DNA of 64,000 nt from Novosphingobium sp. PhB165 (GCF_004341845.1 NZ_SLVB01000005.1:310001-374000); one strand, 5' to 3'; shown: positions 16,099-26,379, counted from the first letter of the stretch. Numbers and translations: made by a program. The notes: generated by a model from the sequence alone, not told the origin.

Positions 16099-18561
16099 GT
16101 GGCTACCGATCCTGTGTCAGACACTTCCGGTTCCGTCTCCGATGCGGGCCCTCTGGCGTCCGTGCAAACCCCGTCCGAGATGGACAAGCACATCGTCAGC
16201 GTGCTGCGCAACCGCGTCGGCAAGGATGAGCGCGCGGCCAAGCAGTACGACTGGTACACCGCATCGATCCTGGCCCTGCGCGACAAGATCATCGACAGGT
16301 GGTTCGAATCCACGCGGCGCACGTACGATACCGGCGGCAAGCGGGTCTATTACCTGTCGATGGAGTTCCTGATCGGTCGCCTGCTGCGCGACGCGCTTTC
16401 GAACATGGGCATGACGCGCGAGTTCGAGAAGGCGCTGGCCGCGCACGGGCTGGACCTTGCCGCACTGGAAGAGCTTGAGCCCGATGCGGCGCTCGGCAAC
16501 GGCGGCCTCGGACGTCTGGCGGCCTGCTTCATGGAGAGCCTCGCCACGCTGGACATTCCGGCCTACGGCTATGGCATCCGCTACAAGAACGGCATGTTCC
16601 GCCAGCGCGTTGACGATGGCTGGCAGGTCGAACTGCCCGAGACATGGCTCGCCCACGGCAATCCGTGGGAGTTCGAGCGGGTGGAAAGCACGTACCGCAT
16701 CGGCTTCGGCGGCGAAGTGGTGGCAGAGGGCGAGGGCGTGTTCTGGCACCCGGCCGAACAGGTCGAGGCGACCGCGATCGACACCCCGATCGTCGGCTGG
16801 CGCGGTAAGCGGGTGAACACGCTGCGGCTGTGGACGGCCAGCCCGCTCGATCCGATCAAGCTCGATGCCTTCAACGCCGGCGACCATTTCGGCGCGCTGG
16901 CGGAGCAGGTGCGGGCGGATAGTCTGGTGCGCGTGCTCTACCCCGCCGATTCCAGTCCCGCCGGGCAGGAACTGCGGCTGCGGCAGGAGTATTTCTTCAC
17001 CGCCGCTTCCATTCAGGACATCGTACGCCGCCACGTCCAGTACGAAGGCGATATCCGCACGCTGCCGGAGAAGGTGGCGATCCAGCTGAATGACACGCAC
17101 CCTTCGGTCGCGGTGGCGGAGCTGATGCGGCTGCTGGTCGACGAAAACGGCCTTGAGTTCAACGAGGCGTGGGACATTTGCCGTCAGACGGTGTCCTACA
17201 CCAATCACACCCTGCTGCCCGAGGCGCTGGAGTCCTGGCCGCTGCCGCTGTTCGAGCGGATGCTGCCGCGCCACATGCAGATCATCTACGCGATCAACAG
17301 CCGCGTGCTGCGAGAGGCGCGCAAGGCGGGCTGCGACGATGCGCAGATCGCGGCGATCTCGCTGATCGATGAGGGCGGCGAGCGGCGCGTGCGCATGGCG
17401 AACCTCGCTTTCGTGGGATCGCATTCGGTGAACGGCGTGGCCGCGCTGCACACGGAACTGATGAAGGAGACGGTCTTCGCCGATCTCCACCGGCTCTATC
17501 CCACGCGGATCAACAACAAGACCAACGGCGTCACCCCGCGCCGCTGGCTGCAGCAGTGCAATCCGGGCCTGACCCGCGTGATCCGCGATGCCATCGGTGA
17601 CGGCTTCCTGGATGACGCGGAGAAGCTGTCCGACCTCAACGCCCATGCCGACGACAAGCAACTGGGCGAGCGCGTGGCGGAAGTGAAGCGCGCCAACAAG
17701 GTGGCGCTGGCGGACTACATCAAGAAGACCATGGGCGTGCGGCTCGATCCCGATGCGCTGTTCGACGTGCAGATCAAGCGCATCCACGAATACAAGCGCC
17801 AGCTGCTCAATCTGATCGAGACGGTGGCGCTCTACGACCAGATCCGCAGCCATCCGGAGCGGGACTGGGTGCCGCGCGTGAAGATCTTCGCGGGCAAGGC
17901 GGCGCCCAGCTATCACAACGCCAAGCTGGTCATCAAACTGGCGAATGACATCGCCCGGCGCGTCAATGCCGATCCTTCGGTGGGCGGGCTGCTGAAGGTG
18001 GTCTTCGTGCCCAACTACAACGTCAGTCTGGGTGAGCGGATCTTCCCGGCGGCGGACTTGTCCGAACAGATTTCGACCGCAGGCATGGAGGCCTCCGGAA
18101 CCGGCAACATGAAGTTCGCGTTGAACGGTGCACTGACCATCGGCACGCTCGATGGCGCCAATGTCGAGATCAAGGACCATGTGGGGGACGACAATATCGT
18201 CATCTTCGGCCTGACTGCCGATCAAGTGGCCCAGAAGCGCGCCAGCGGTTACAATCCCCGCGAAGTCATCGACGGATCACGTGAGTTGAGTCAGGCGCTG
18301 ACCGCCATATCCTCGGGCGTATTCTCTCCCGATGATCCCGATCGATACAAGGATCTGATCGGCGGCATCTATGACCATGACTGGTTCATGTGCGCAGCCG
18401 ACTTCGACGGTTATGCCGCCGCGCAGCGTTCGGTTGATGCCTGGTGGGAAGATACTTCACGCTGGCGCGCGGCAACGATACGCAATATTGCCAATGTCGG
18501 GTGGTTTTCGTCCGACCGGACAATCGCCGAATATGCGAGAGAGATCTGGAAGGTTCTGTGA
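16099..18561 (+). CDS. glgP: Glycogen/starch phosphorylase
   Basis: Phosphorolysis of alpha-1,4-glucan to glucose-1-phosphate, PLP-dependent, cytosolic. About 820 residues, the normal length. Seen: YYLSMEFLIGRLLRDAL and LGNGGLGRLAACFMESLATL in the N-terminal domain, IQLNDTHPSVAVAELMRLL, the active-site INNKTNGVTPRRWL, DVQIKRIHEYKRQLLN, and the PLP lysine in EASGTGNMKFALNGAL. The GTG at 16099 (MATDPVSD) is eight bases after AGGA; an in-frame GTG at 16093 sits too close. It is the first gene of the glg operon and overlaps glgB by four bases (GTGA). Confidence 0.96.
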   Translation: MATDPVSDTSGSVSDAGPLASVQTPSEMDKHIVSVLRNRVGKDERAAKQYDWYTASILALRDKIIDRWFESTRRTYDTGGKRVYYLSMEFLIGRLLRDALSNMGMTREFEKALAAHGLDLAALEELEPDAALGNGGLGRLAACFMESLATLDIPAYGYGIRYKNGMFRQRVDDGWQVELPETWLAHGNPWEFERVESTYRIGFGGEVVAEGEGVFWHPAEQVEATAIDTPIVGWRGKRVNTLRLWTASPLDPIKLDAFNAGDHFGALAEQVRADSLVRVLYPADSSPAGQELRLRQEYFFTAASIQDIVRRHVQYEGDIRTLPEKVAIQLNDTHPSVAVAELMRLLVDENGLEFNEAWDICRQTVSYTNHTLLPEALESWPLPLFERMLPRHMQIIYAINSRVLREARKAGCDDAQIAAISLIDEGGERRVRMANLAFVGSHSVNGVAALHTELMKETVFADLHRLYPTRINNKTNGVTPRRWLQQCNPGLTRVIRDAIGDGFLDDAEKLSDLNAHADDKQLGERVAEVKRANKVALADYIKKTMGVRLDPDALFDVQIKRIHEYKRQLLNLIETVALYDQIRSHPERDWVPRVKIFAGKAAPSYHNAKLVIKLANDIARRVNADPSVGGLLKVVFVPNYNVSLGERIFPAADLSEQISTAGMEASGTGNMKFALNGALTIGTLDGANVEIKDHVGDDNIVIFGLTADQVAQKRASGYNPREVIDGSRELSQALTAISSGVFSPDDPDRYKDLIGGIYDHDWFMCAADFDGYAAAQRSVDAWWEDTSRWRAATIRNIANVGWFSSDRTIAEYAREIWKVL

Positions 18562-20750
18562 CGCCAAGGGACAGTCTGAAACCACCGGAAAGTGCGATAG
18601 AAGCTCTCCTTCAAGGCGTTCATGTCGACCCGTTTTCGCTTCTGGGCGTGCTGCCCGGACCTGACGGCACCTTCGTCCGCGCGATCCTGCCCGGGGCCGA
18701 GGATGTCGAGGCGTTCAGCCTGGACGGGCGGCGGCTGGGTATGCTGGGCAAAGTGGACGATCGCGGCCTGTTCGAAGGCCGCCTGATCGCTAAGCCGCAG
18801 CCGATCCGCTACCGCTGTTCGGACGGCCAGCATCAATGGTTGGTTACCGATCCCTATACCTTCGGGCCGGTGCTGGGGCCGCTCGACGATCTGCTGATCG
18901 CGCAGGGTACGCATTTCCGCCTGTTCGACAAGCTGGGCGCGCATATCATCACCCATGAGGGCGCGGGCGGCGTCCACTTCGCGGTTTGGGCGCCCAATGC
19001 CCGGCTGGTCAGTGTCGTCGGCGATTTCAACGACTGGGATCCGCGCCGCCATGTCATGCGCGATCGCAAGGACATCGGCGTGTGGGAGATCTTCATCCCC
19101 GACATCGCCGATTACCGCGCCTACAAGTACCACATCATCGGTGCGGACGGCGCTGAGCAGCCGCTGAAGGCCGATCCTTTCGCCTTCATGTCGGAAATCC
19201 GCCCGGCCACTGCCTCGATGACCGCGCACCCGGCCAAGCTGGATTGGGGGGACGAGGCGCACCGCGCGCATTGGGCCAAAGTCGATCCGCGCAAGGTGCC
19301 GGTCTCGATCTACGAGGTTCACGCCGGTTCGTGGCAGCGTGACCGGTTCAACTGGTTCCTCAACTGGGACGATCTGGCCGACCGGCTGATCCCCTATGTG
19401 GTGGAGATGGGCTTCACCCATATCGAATTCCTGCCGATCAGCGAGCATCCCTACGATCCGTCATGGGGATACCAGACCACCGGGCTCTATGCGCCCAGCG
19501 CCCGCTTCGGCGAACCGGCGGGCTTTGCGCGCTTCGTCGATGGCGCGCACCGGGCCGGGATTGGCGTGATCCTGGATTGGGTGCCCGCGCATTTCCCCAC
19601 CGATCAGCACGGCCTCGTCCGCTTCGACGGCACGGCGCTTTACGAACATGCCGATCCGCGCATGGGTTTCCAGCCGGACTGGAACACGCTGATCTACAAC
19701 TTCGGCCGGCGCGAGGTGGTGAGCTTCCTGGTCAACAATGCGCTGTTCTGGGCGGACCGCTATCACGTGGACGGGCTGCGCGTGGATGCCGTCGCCTCGA
19801 TGCTCTACCGCGACTATTCGCGCAAGGAAGGCGAGTGGATCCCCAATGCGCAGGGCGGGCGTGAGAACTGGGAGGCGGTGGACTTCCTGCGCGCCGTCAA
19901 CCGCGCGCTTTACGGCCAGCATCCCGGCGTCATCACGATTGCCGAGGAATCGACCGCATGGCCGGGGGTGACGCAACCCGCTTACGAAGTGGACGATGGG
20001 AAGCGCGCCAGTGCGCTGGGCTTCGGCTTCAAGTGGAACATGGGCTTCATGCACGATACGCTGCGCTACATGGGCCGCGATCCGGTGCATCGTCGCTATC
20101 ACCATAACGACATCACGTTCGGGCTGACCTACGCCTTCAGCGAGAACTACGTGCTGCCGCTCAGCCATGACGAGGTGGTCCACGGCAAGGGTTCGCTGCT
20201 CGGCAAGATGAGCGGCGACGATTGGCAGCAGTTCGCCAACTTGCGCGCCTATTACGGCATGATGTGGGGCTATCCGGGCAAGAAGCTGCTGTTCATGGGG
20301 CAGGAATTCGCCCAGCGCCGCGAATGGAGCGAGGAACGCGCGCTCGATTGGGAGCTGCGCGATGCCCCGGCGCACGAAGGCGTGCGCAATCTGGTGAAGG
20401 ACCTGAACGCGCTCTACCGCACCAAACCCGCGCTCCACGCCGGCGATTGCGATGGTAACGGGTTCGAATGGCTGGTGGTGGACGATGCCGAGAATTCGGT
20501 CTTCGCGTGGCTGCGCAAAACGCCCGATGCGAAGCCCATCGCGGTGATCTCCAACATGACCCCGGCGCTGCTGACCGGCTATCGCCTGCCACTGCCGCTG
20601 GCGGGCACTTGGAACGAAGTGCTGAACACCGATGCGCTGACTTACGGCGGCAGCGGCAAGGGCAATCTGGGCGCCGTCAAGGCCGCCGATGGCCATGCCA
20701 CCGTCACGCTGCCGCCGCTGTCGACCATCATGCTGGAATTCGAAGACTGA
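18558..20750 (+). CDS. glgB: 1,4-alpha-glucan branching enzyme
   Basis: Makes alpha-1,6 branches in glycogen. 730 residues with the N1 module, the CBM48 domain (GVHFAVWAPNARLVSVVGDFNDWDP) and the GH13 catalytic barrel. Catalytic residues are visible: Asp in VDGLRVDAVASMLYRDYSR, Glu in ITIAEESTAWPGV, and Asp in LPLSHDEVVHGKGSL. The GTG at 18558 lies within the glgP stop (GTGA), with GGAAGG five bases upstream, showing translational coupling. It is followed after 49 bases by glgC. No truncation or missing residue was noted. Confidence 0.96.
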   Translation: MTPRDSLKPPESAIEALLQGVHVDPFSLLGVLPGPDGTFVRAILPGAEDVEAFSLDGRRLGMLGKVDDRGLFEGRLIAKPQPIRYRCSDGQHQWLVTDPYTFGPVLGPLDDLLIAQGTHFRLFDKLGAHIITHEGAGGVHFAVWAPNARLVSVVGDFNDWDPRRHVMRDRKDIGVWEIFIPDIADYRAYKYHIIGADGAEQPLKADPFAFMSEIRPATASMTAHPAKLDWGDEAHRAHWAKVDPRKVPVSIYEVHAGSWQRDRFNWFLNWDDLADRLIPYVVEMGFTHIEFLPISEHPYDPSWGYQTTGLYAPSARFGEPAGFARFVDGAHRAGIGVILDWVPAHFPTDQHGLVRFDGTALYEHADPRMGFQPDWNTLIYNFGRREVVSFLVNNALFWADRYHVDGLRVDAVASMLYRDYSRKEGEWIPNAQGGRENWEAVDFLRAVNRALYGQHPGVITIAEESTAWPGVTQPAYEVDDGKRASALGFGFKWNMGFMHDTLRYMGRDPVHRRYHHNDITFGLTYAFSENYVLPLSHDEVVHGKGSLLGKMSGDDWQQFANLRAYYGMMWGYPGKKLLFMGQEFAQRREWSEERALDWELRDAPAHEGVRNLVKDLNALYRTKPALHAGDCDGNGFEWLVVDDAENSVFAWLRKTPDAKPIAVISNMTPALLTGYRLPLPLAGTWNEVLNTDALTYGGSGKGNLGAVKAADGHATVTLPPLSTIMLEFED

Positions 20751-20799
20751 GGATGCGGCCCACCGTCGGGCCCGCTGTCTGCAAGGGAGAGTGATTGAG

Positions 20800-22059
20800 A
20801 TGCGTACCTCCGGATCGCCGCTTGCACGCGACGCCATGGCCTATGTGCTCGCGGGGGGAAGGGGCAGTCGTCTTGCCGAATTGACCGACAATCGTGCCAA
20901 GCCTGCGGTCTATTTCGGGGGCATGAGCCGCATCATCGATTTCGCGCTGTCCAATGCGATCAATTCGGGCATCCGCCGCATCGGCGTGGCGACGCAGTAC
21001 AAGGCGCATAGCCTGATCCGCCACATGAACCGCGCGTGGAACTTCATGCGGCCGGAGCGCAACGAAAGCTTCGACATCCTGCCAGCCAGCCAGCGCATTT
21101 CCGAAATGCTGTGGTACGAAGGTACGGCGGACGCGGTGTTCCAGAACATCGATATCATCGCCTCCTACAGCCCCAAGTACATGGTGATCCTGGCGGGCGA
21201 CCACATTTACAAGATGGACTACGAGTTGATGCTGCAACAGCACGTCAACTCCGGCGCGAATGTTACCGTGGGCTGTCTGGTCGTGCCGAAGAAGGAGGCG
21301 ACCGCGTTCGGCGTGATGCATGTCGATAAGGACGACGTCATCACCTCGTTCCTGGAAAAGCCGAAGGATCCGCCGACGATCCCCGGCGATCCGGACAATT
21401 GCCTGGCCTCCATGGGCATCTACGTCTTCGATACGGAGTTCCTGTTCGAACAACTCCGCCGCGATGCCGCCGAACCCGATTCCAAGCGCGATTTCGGGGG
21501 GGACATCATCCCCTACATCGTGAAGCACGGGAAGGCGCAGGCCCACCGCTTCACCAATTCCTGCATACGCGCGGCCGAGGAAATCGGCGAATACTGGCGC
21601 GATGTCGGCACGGTGGACGCCTATTTCGACGCCAACCTCGACCTCACCGACACCGTGCCCAAACTCAACATGTACGATCGCGACTGGCCGATCTGGACCG
21701 ACACCGTCGTCGCCGCGCCAGCCAAGTTCGTGCATGACGAGGAAGGGCGCAGGGGCGAGGCGATCTCCTCGCTGATCAGTCAGGACTGCATCGTCTCCGG
21801 ATCGCTGGCGCGGCGCTCGCTGCTGTTTACCGGCGTGAAGATGGGCAGTTACTCCTCCGTCAACGAAGCGGTGATCCTGCCTTACTGCAACATCGGTCGT
21901 CACGCGCGGCTGAGCCGGGTGATCATCGATTCCGGCGTGCGCATCCCCGAAGGACTGGTGGTGGGAGAAGATCCCGTTCTGGACGGGCAGCGTTTTCGCC
22001 GCACCGACAATGGCGTATGTCTGATCACCAAGCGCATGATCGAGCGTTTGGAACTCTGA
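20800..22059 (+). CDS. glgC: Glucose-1-phosphate adenylyltransferase
   Basis: Makes ADP-glucose, the committed step of glycogen synthesis. 419 residues, close to E. coli GlgC. Seen: VLAGGRGSRLAELTDNRAKP at the N-terminus (nucleotide-binding loop), YEGTADAVFQNIDII, the ILAGDHIYKMDYELML catalytic aspartate region, FLEKPKDPP and a C-terminal left-handed beta-helix with repeated turns (SLLFTGVKMGSYSSVNEAVILP). The ATG at 20800 has GGGAG about ten bases upstream; an in-frame GTG at 20791 is less likely. It sits between glgB and glgA, so synthesis and branching genes are co-expressed with the phosphorylase. Confidence 0.96.
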   Translation: MRTSGSPLARDAMAYVLAGGRGSRLAELTDNRAKPAVYFGGMSRIIDFALSNAINSGIRRIGVATQYKAHSLIRHMNRAWNFMRPERNESFDILPASQRISEMLWYEGTADAVFQNIDIIASYSPKYMVILAGDHIYKMDYELMLQQHVNSGANVTVGCLVVPKKEATAFGVMHVDKDDVITSFLEKPKDPPTIPGDPDNCLASMGIYVFDTEFLFEQLRRDAAEPDSKRDFGGDIIPYIVKHGKAQAHRFTNSCIRAAEEIGEYWRDVGTVDAYFDANLDLTDTVPKLNMYDRDWPIWTDTVVAAPAKFVHDEEGRRGEAISSLISQDCIVSGSLARRSLLFTGVKMGSYSSVNEAVILPYCNIGRHARLSRVIIDSGVRIPEGLVVGEDPVLDGQRFRRTDNGVCLITKRMIERLEL

Positions 22060-22081
22060 TCGGCCGAAGAAGGATAGATAG

Positions 22082-23539
22082 TTGAAGGTTCTGTCGGTCG
22101 CATCCGAAGCGGTTCCCCTTATCAAGACTGGCGGTCTGGCCGATGTTGCCGGGGCTCTGCCTGCCGCGCTCGCGCCCAGCGGCGTGGAAGTGACCACGCT
22201 GCTGCCGGGCTATCCCTCGGTGCTGAAGGCGATCGGCCGGGCCAAGGCGGTGCACGCGTGGGAATCGCTGCTGGGCGTCCCGGCGCGGCTGCTTTCGGCG
22301 AAGATCGACGGTTATCCGCTGCTGGTGCTCGATGCCCCGGCGCTCTTCACCCGCGACGGCGCGCCCTATACCGACGGAGCCGGGCGCGATTGGGGTGACA
22401 ACTGGCGGCGCTTTTCCGCCTTCGGCCGTGCCGCTGCCGATATCGCGGGCGGGGCGGTGGTCAGCAAGGGTAAGCCTCAGCGCTATGATGTGCTCCATGC
22501 GCATGACTGGCAGGCGGCGATGGCCTGCGCCTATCTGCGCTTCGCGCCGCTGGGCGGCGAAAGCGGCCGGGTGCCCTCTGTGGTTACGGTGCACAACATG
22601 GCGTTTCAGGGCTGGTTCGGCGCCGAGATATTCCCCAGCGTCGGCCTGCCCGCAGCGGCGTGGACGATGGACGGCGTGGAATACCACGGCGGCCTCGGCA
22701 TGTTGAAGGCGGGGCTGGCCTGCGCCGATGCCGTCACCACCGTCAGCCCTACTTATGCGCGCGAAATCCGCTCCTCGAATTTCGGCATGGGGTTGGAAGG
22801 GCTGGTGATCGCGCGTGGCAATGCCGTCAGCGGCATTCTCAACGGCATCGATACCGAACTGTGGAACCCCGCGACGGACCCGGTACTCGCCGCGCGTTAC
22901 ACGGCGCGCACGCTGGACAAGCGCAAGGCCAACAAGCGCGCGCTGGAAGTGGAATTCGGTTTGGACGAGGATGACGGCCCGCTGTTTATCGCCGTCAGCC
23001 GTCTCACCTGGCAGAAAGGCATGGACGTGCTGCCCGAAGTGCTGGACCACCTTGTCGGCATTGGCGGCAGGCTGGCACTGCTGGGCGCCGGAGACCGTTC
23101 CATCGAGCGCCAGCTCCGCGAAGGCGCGGCCCGCCATCCGGGGCGGATCGGCCTGCGCTTCGGCTATGACGAGGACCTGTCGCACCGCATGCAGGGCGGC
23201 GGCGATGCGATCCTGATCCCCTCCCGCTTCGAACCCTGCGGGCTGACGCAGCTTTACGGCCTCGCCTATGGCTGCATCCCCGTGGTGGCGCGCACCGGGG
23301 GTCTTGCCGATACCGTGATCGATGCCAACCCGGCCGCGCTGGCGGCAGGCGTCGCCACCGGCGTACAGTTCGACGGGGTGCATTATGACGCCATGGCTGC
23401 CGCGCTGACCCGTGTGCTCGAACTCTGGCACGAGCCCGAAAGCTGGAGCATGCTCCAGCGCAATGCTATGAAGGCGGACTTCTCGTGGAGCGCGAGCGGG
23501 GCGGCTTACGCAAGGCTCTATCACAAGCTGGCCGGATGA
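22082..23539 (+). CDS. glgA: Glycogen synthase (ADP-glucose, GT5)
   Basis: Transfers glucose from ADP-glucose to the non-reducing ends of glycogen. 485 residues. Seen: the N-terminal KTGGLADVAGALP motif (KxGG) that binds ADP-glucose, HDWQAAMACAYLR, the SRLTWQKGMDVLPEVL segment and the C-terminal PSRFEPCGLTQLYGLAYG with the catalytic EPCG, then ARTGGLADTV. It starts with TTG at 22082 (MKVLSVASEAVPL) behind GAAGGA; no ATG or GTG start fits the family N-terminus. The gap to glgC is 22 bases, and glgX begins inside the stop codon (ATGA). Confidence 0.95.
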   Translation: MKVLSVASEAVPLIKTGGLADVAGALPAALAPSGVEVTTLLPGYPSVLKAIGRAKAVHAWESLLGVPARLLSAKIDGYPLLVLDAPALFTRDGAPYTDGAGRDWGDNWRRFSAFGRAAADIAGGAVVSKGKPQRYDVLHAHDWQAAMACAYLRFAPLGGESGRVPSVVTVHNMAFQGWFGAEIFPSVGLPAAAWTMDGVEYHGGLGMLKAGLACADAVTTVSPTYAREIRSSNFGMGLEGLVIARGNAVSGILNGIDTELWNPATDPVLAARYTARTLDKRKANKRALEVEFGLDEDDGPLFIAVSRLTWQKGMDVLPEVLDHLVGIGGRLALLGAGDRSIERQLREGAARHPGRIGLRFGYDEDLSHRMQGGGDAILIPSRFEPCGLTQLYGLAYGCIPVVARTGGLADTVIDANPAALAAGVATGVQFDGVHYDAMAAALTRVLELWHEPESWSMLQRNAMKADFSWSASGAAYARLYHKLAG

Positions 23540-25341
23540 GCGGGGCCGCAGTCGGACAGGGCGTAACCCGCTTCACGGTCCGCTCGCCGCTGGCCGAAAG
23601 CGTCTGGCTCTGTTGCTTCGATGGGCCGGACGAAAAGCGCCATGCAATGACCCGGCAGGGGCCGGACTGGACGATTGAACTGCCGGGCGATTGCACGGGC
23701 CTCCACTATGGCTACCGCGCCGCGGGTGAATGGGCACCTGCGCGCGGGCTATGGTTCGATCCGGCCAAGCTGCTGGTCGATCCGCGCGCGGTCGAACTGG
23801 ACCGGCGCTTCGTGCAGGATCCCCGGCTGACGATCTTTGGCGAGGACACCGCCGATATCGTGCCCCGCGCCGTGGTGCCCTCGCTGCGGCCGCCAGTCAC
23901 GCCCGAGCCGGTGCATTTCACGCCCGGCGGCCTTGTCTACGAGGTCAATGTCCGCGCTTTCACGAAGCTGCATCCCGATGTTCCGGAGCCCGTTCGCGGC
24001 ACTGTCGCCGCGCTCGCGCATCCGGCGGTATTGGCGCATGTGAAGAAGCTGCATGTCACGGCCGTGGAACTCATGCCGGTGGTTGCCTGGATCGACGAGC
24101 GCCACTTGCCGCCGCTCGGGCTCGTCAATGCCTGGGGGTATAATCCGGTGGCGATGATGGCGCTCGACCCCGGGCTCTGCCCGGGCGGCATTGCCGAACT
24201 GCGCGATACGGTCGCCGCACTTCATGCCGAAGGGATCGGCGTATTGCTGGACGTGGTATTCAACCACACCGGCGAAAGCGATGTGGCGGGCGGCGTGATC
24301 TCGTTGCGGGGGCTCGACAATGCGGCCTATGCGCATGCCCCGGATGGTGCGCTCATCAATGACACGGGGTGCGGCAACACGCTCGATTTCGCCCATCCCG
24401 AGGTGCGGCGATTGGTGCTCGATGCGATGCGGCACTTCGTCACGGCCTGCGGTGTCGATGGCTTTCGCTTCGATCTGGCACCGGTCCTCGCGCGCGGGCC
24501 GGGCTTCGATCCCGCCGCGCCGATCTTCGCCGAGATCGCCGCCGATCCGGTGCTTTCCACCCGCGTCATGATCGCGGAGCCCTGGGACGTTGGCCCCGGC
24601 GGCTATCAACTCGGCAAATTCCCGGCGGACTGGCTCGAATGGAATGACCGTTATCGCGACGATGTGCGCCGCTTCTGGCGCGGCGACGGTGGCATTGGCA
24701 CGCTGGCGACACGGCTGGCGGGATCGTCGGATATATTCGGGCCCGTGGGGCCAGACGCGGTCTGCCGCTCGGTCAACTTTCTGGCCGCGCACGATGGTTT
24801 CACGCTGGCCGACACGGTGTCTTACGAAGCCCGCCACAACTGGGCCAATGGCGAGCAGAACCGCGACGGGCACGGCGAGAATTTCAGCTGGAACCATGGC
24901 GCGGAGGGTGTGACAGAGAACGCCCAAATCCTCGCCGCGCGCAAGGCGGACATCATGGCGATGCTTGGCACACTGTTCGCCTCGACCGGCACGATCATGC
25001 TGACGGCGGGCGACGAATTCGGGCGGAGCCAGCAAGGCAACAACAACGCCTATTGTCAGGACAACGCCATCGGCTGGGTCGATTGGGAACGGCGCGACCG
25101 CGAGCTGGAGGATTACGTGGCCGCGCTTGCTGCCGCGCGAGCGGAGAACCTGGAATCGTTCCAGCGCTTTGACGATCTCGGGACATGGCAGACGCGGAGC
25201 GGCGAAAGCATGACCGTGGCGGACTGGGAACGGCCCGGCGAAGGCTGGCTCGGCTGGCATTCGCCCGTGGGGCCGGAAGGCACGCACCGATCACTTACGA
25301 TCGACCGCGATGCCCGCAGCGTCATGGACCGGCGGACCTGA
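23536..25341 (+). CDS. glgX: Glycogen debranching enzyme (isoamylase type)
   Basis: Cleaves alpha-1,6 branches of phosphorylase-limit glycogen. 601 residues: a CBM48-like N-terminal domain (TRFTVRSPLAESVWLCCFDG) and a GH13 barrel with the nucleophile Asp in VDGFRFDLAPVLARG, Glu in VMIAEPWDVGPGGYQLGKFP and Asp in LAAHDGFTLADTVSY. It is somewhat shorter than E. coli GlgX (~650), mostly in the C-terminal domain. The start ATG overlaps the glgA stop by four bases. It is the last gene of the glg operon and is followed by a palindromic repeat. The end RSVMDRRT reads through to a normal stop. Confidence 0.95.
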   Translation: MSGAAVGQGVTRFTVRSPLAESVWLCCFDGPDEKRHAMTRQGPDWTIELPGDCTGLHYGYRAAGEWAPARGLWFDPAKLLVDPRAVELDRRFVQDPRLTIFGEDTADIVPRAVVPSLRPPVTPEPVHFTPGGLVYEVNVRAFTKLHPDVPEPVRGTVAALAHPAVLAHVKKLHVTAVELMPVVAWIDERHLPPLGLVNAWGYNPVAMMALDPGLCPGGIAELRDTVAALHAEGIGVLLDVVFNHTGESDVAGGVISLRGLDNAAYAHAPDGALINDTGCGNTLDFAHPEVRRLVLDAMRHFVTACGVDGFRFDLAPVLARGPGFDPAAPIFAEIAADPVLSTRVMIAEPWDVGPGGYQLGKFPADWLEWNDRYRDDVRRFWRGDGGIGTLATRLAGSSDIFGPVGPDAVCRSVNFLAAHDGFTLADTVSYEARHNWANGEQNRDGHGENFSWNHGAEGVTENAQILAARKADIMAMLGTLFASTGTIMLTAGDEFGRSQQGNNNAYCQDNAIGWVDWERRDRELEDYVAALAAARAENLESFQRFDDLGTWQTRSGESMTVADWERPGEGWLGWHSPVGPEGTHRSLTIDRDARSVMDRRT

Positions 25342-25374
25342 GCGGCGTGGATTGAGCAGCAAAAACTATTGCAT

Positions 25375-25464
25375 CGTCGCCCCCGCGTAGGCGGAGGCCC
25401 CGCTTCCTGGCGACCTCTCGTGCCGCAATACAGAAGCAGGATCCACGCCTTCGCAGGCACGACG
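25375..25464. repeat. REP-like palindrome, 'CCCCGCGAAGGCGGGG' family (diverged copy 3)
   Basis: Left arm CGTCGCCCCCGCGTAGGCGG and right arm ATCCACGCCTTCGCAGGCAC, with several mismatches. It lies between convergent glgX and the sugar-phosphate transferase gene. Same family as 6541-6632 but decayed. Confidence 0.65.
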
Positions 25465-25494
25465 GATCCACGTCGGTTGCTTTATCGAAGCTGC

Positions 25495-26379
25495 TCAGTA
25501 ACAGCCGCGAGACGCGAGTACGGCGGGCACGGTGCGAAGGCAGATCGTCAGGTCATAGGTCAGCGACTTGCGCATGGCGTAACGCGCATCGAGGCGGACC
25601 CGGGCCTCGTAGGAAACCGCGTTGCGCCCGCTCACCTGCCATAGCCCGGTCAGCCCCGGCTTGACCGAGCAATAGGCATCGAAGCGATGGCCATAGCGCG
25701 GGATTTCCGAGGCGATGATCGGGCGGGGGCCGACGATGCTCATATGCCCGGCAAGGACATTGAACAGCTGTGGCAGTTCGTCGAGGCTGCTCTTGCGCAG
25801 AAACCGGCCCACCGGCGTGATGCGCGGATCGCGGCGCAGCTTCTGGTCCATGGCCCATTCGTTTCGCGCCTCTTCCGACTCGACGAGCAGCCGTTCGAGC
25901 ACGTCCTGCGCATTGCGGACCATGCTGCGGAACTTGAAGCAGGGAAAAGGCCGCCCGCCATGCCCGACGCGTTGCTGGACGAACAGCACCGGGCCATTGC
26001 TTGAGGCGCGGATAGCGAGCGCGGTCAGCAGGATCAGCGGCAGCAGGGCCAGGATCGCCAGCGAGGCGATCACGATGTCGAAAGCTCGGCCCAGCCGCGT
26101 GGGGCCGACCGTTGCGTCGGGGTACCCGGTTTCATCCCACGGCGGCGGCTCGGGCGTGGAGGCCGCGGCGCCGTTTGTGGTTGAAGCGGACGGGCGCGGA
26201 AGGGGGAGGGGGCGTATCAGCACCGCCTCCGGCATTTCCGGGTTGGCGGGCCATCGGCCCGGAGGCGCGACCAGAGGGATATTGCCCGATACCACATCGC
26301 CGAACGGTGTCCGCAGAGGACTGCCTCCCGGCGGTAGATGAGAGGGCGAAACTTTGATGCGAGAAGTCATTGCGTCCAT
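25495..26379 (-). CDS. Undecaprenyl-phosphate sugar-phosphate transferase (priming enzyme)
   Basis: Transfers a hexose-1-phosphate to undecaprenyl phosphate at the inner membrane, the first step of repeat-unit assembly. About 294 residues: a proline-rich N-terminal tail, one membrane helix (FDIVIASLAILALLPLILLTALAI) and the Bac_transf catalytic domain with FVQQRVGHGGRPFPCFKFRSM, DPRITPVGRFLRKSSLDELPQ and MSIVGPRPI. This is the short form without the four N-terminal helices of WbaP/WcaJ. The start at 26379 has GGAT upstream; an ATG at 26445 is the alternative. It is divergent from the Wzc-like gene and defines the left edge of the EPS locus. Confidence 0.9.
   Translation of the reverse strand: MDAMTSRIKVSPSHLPPGGSPLRTPFGDVVSGNIPLVAPPGRWPANPEMPEAVLIRPLPLPRPSASTTNGAAASTPEPPPWDETGYPDATVGPTRLGRAFDIVIASLAILALLPLILLTALAIRASSNGPVLFVQQRVGHGGRPFPCFKFRSMVRNAQDVLERLLVESEEARNEWAMDQKLRRDPRITPVGRFLRKSSLDELPQLFNVLAGHMSIVGPRPIIASEIPRYGHRFDAYCSVKPGLTGLWQVSGRNAVSYEARVRLDARYAMRKSLTYDLTICLRTVPAVLASRGCY

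Noticed and set aside
16117..18225. 702-residue leftward open frame
   Set aside because: Antisense of glgP, rich in Arg, His and Gln as expected for the opposite strand of high-GC coding DNA.
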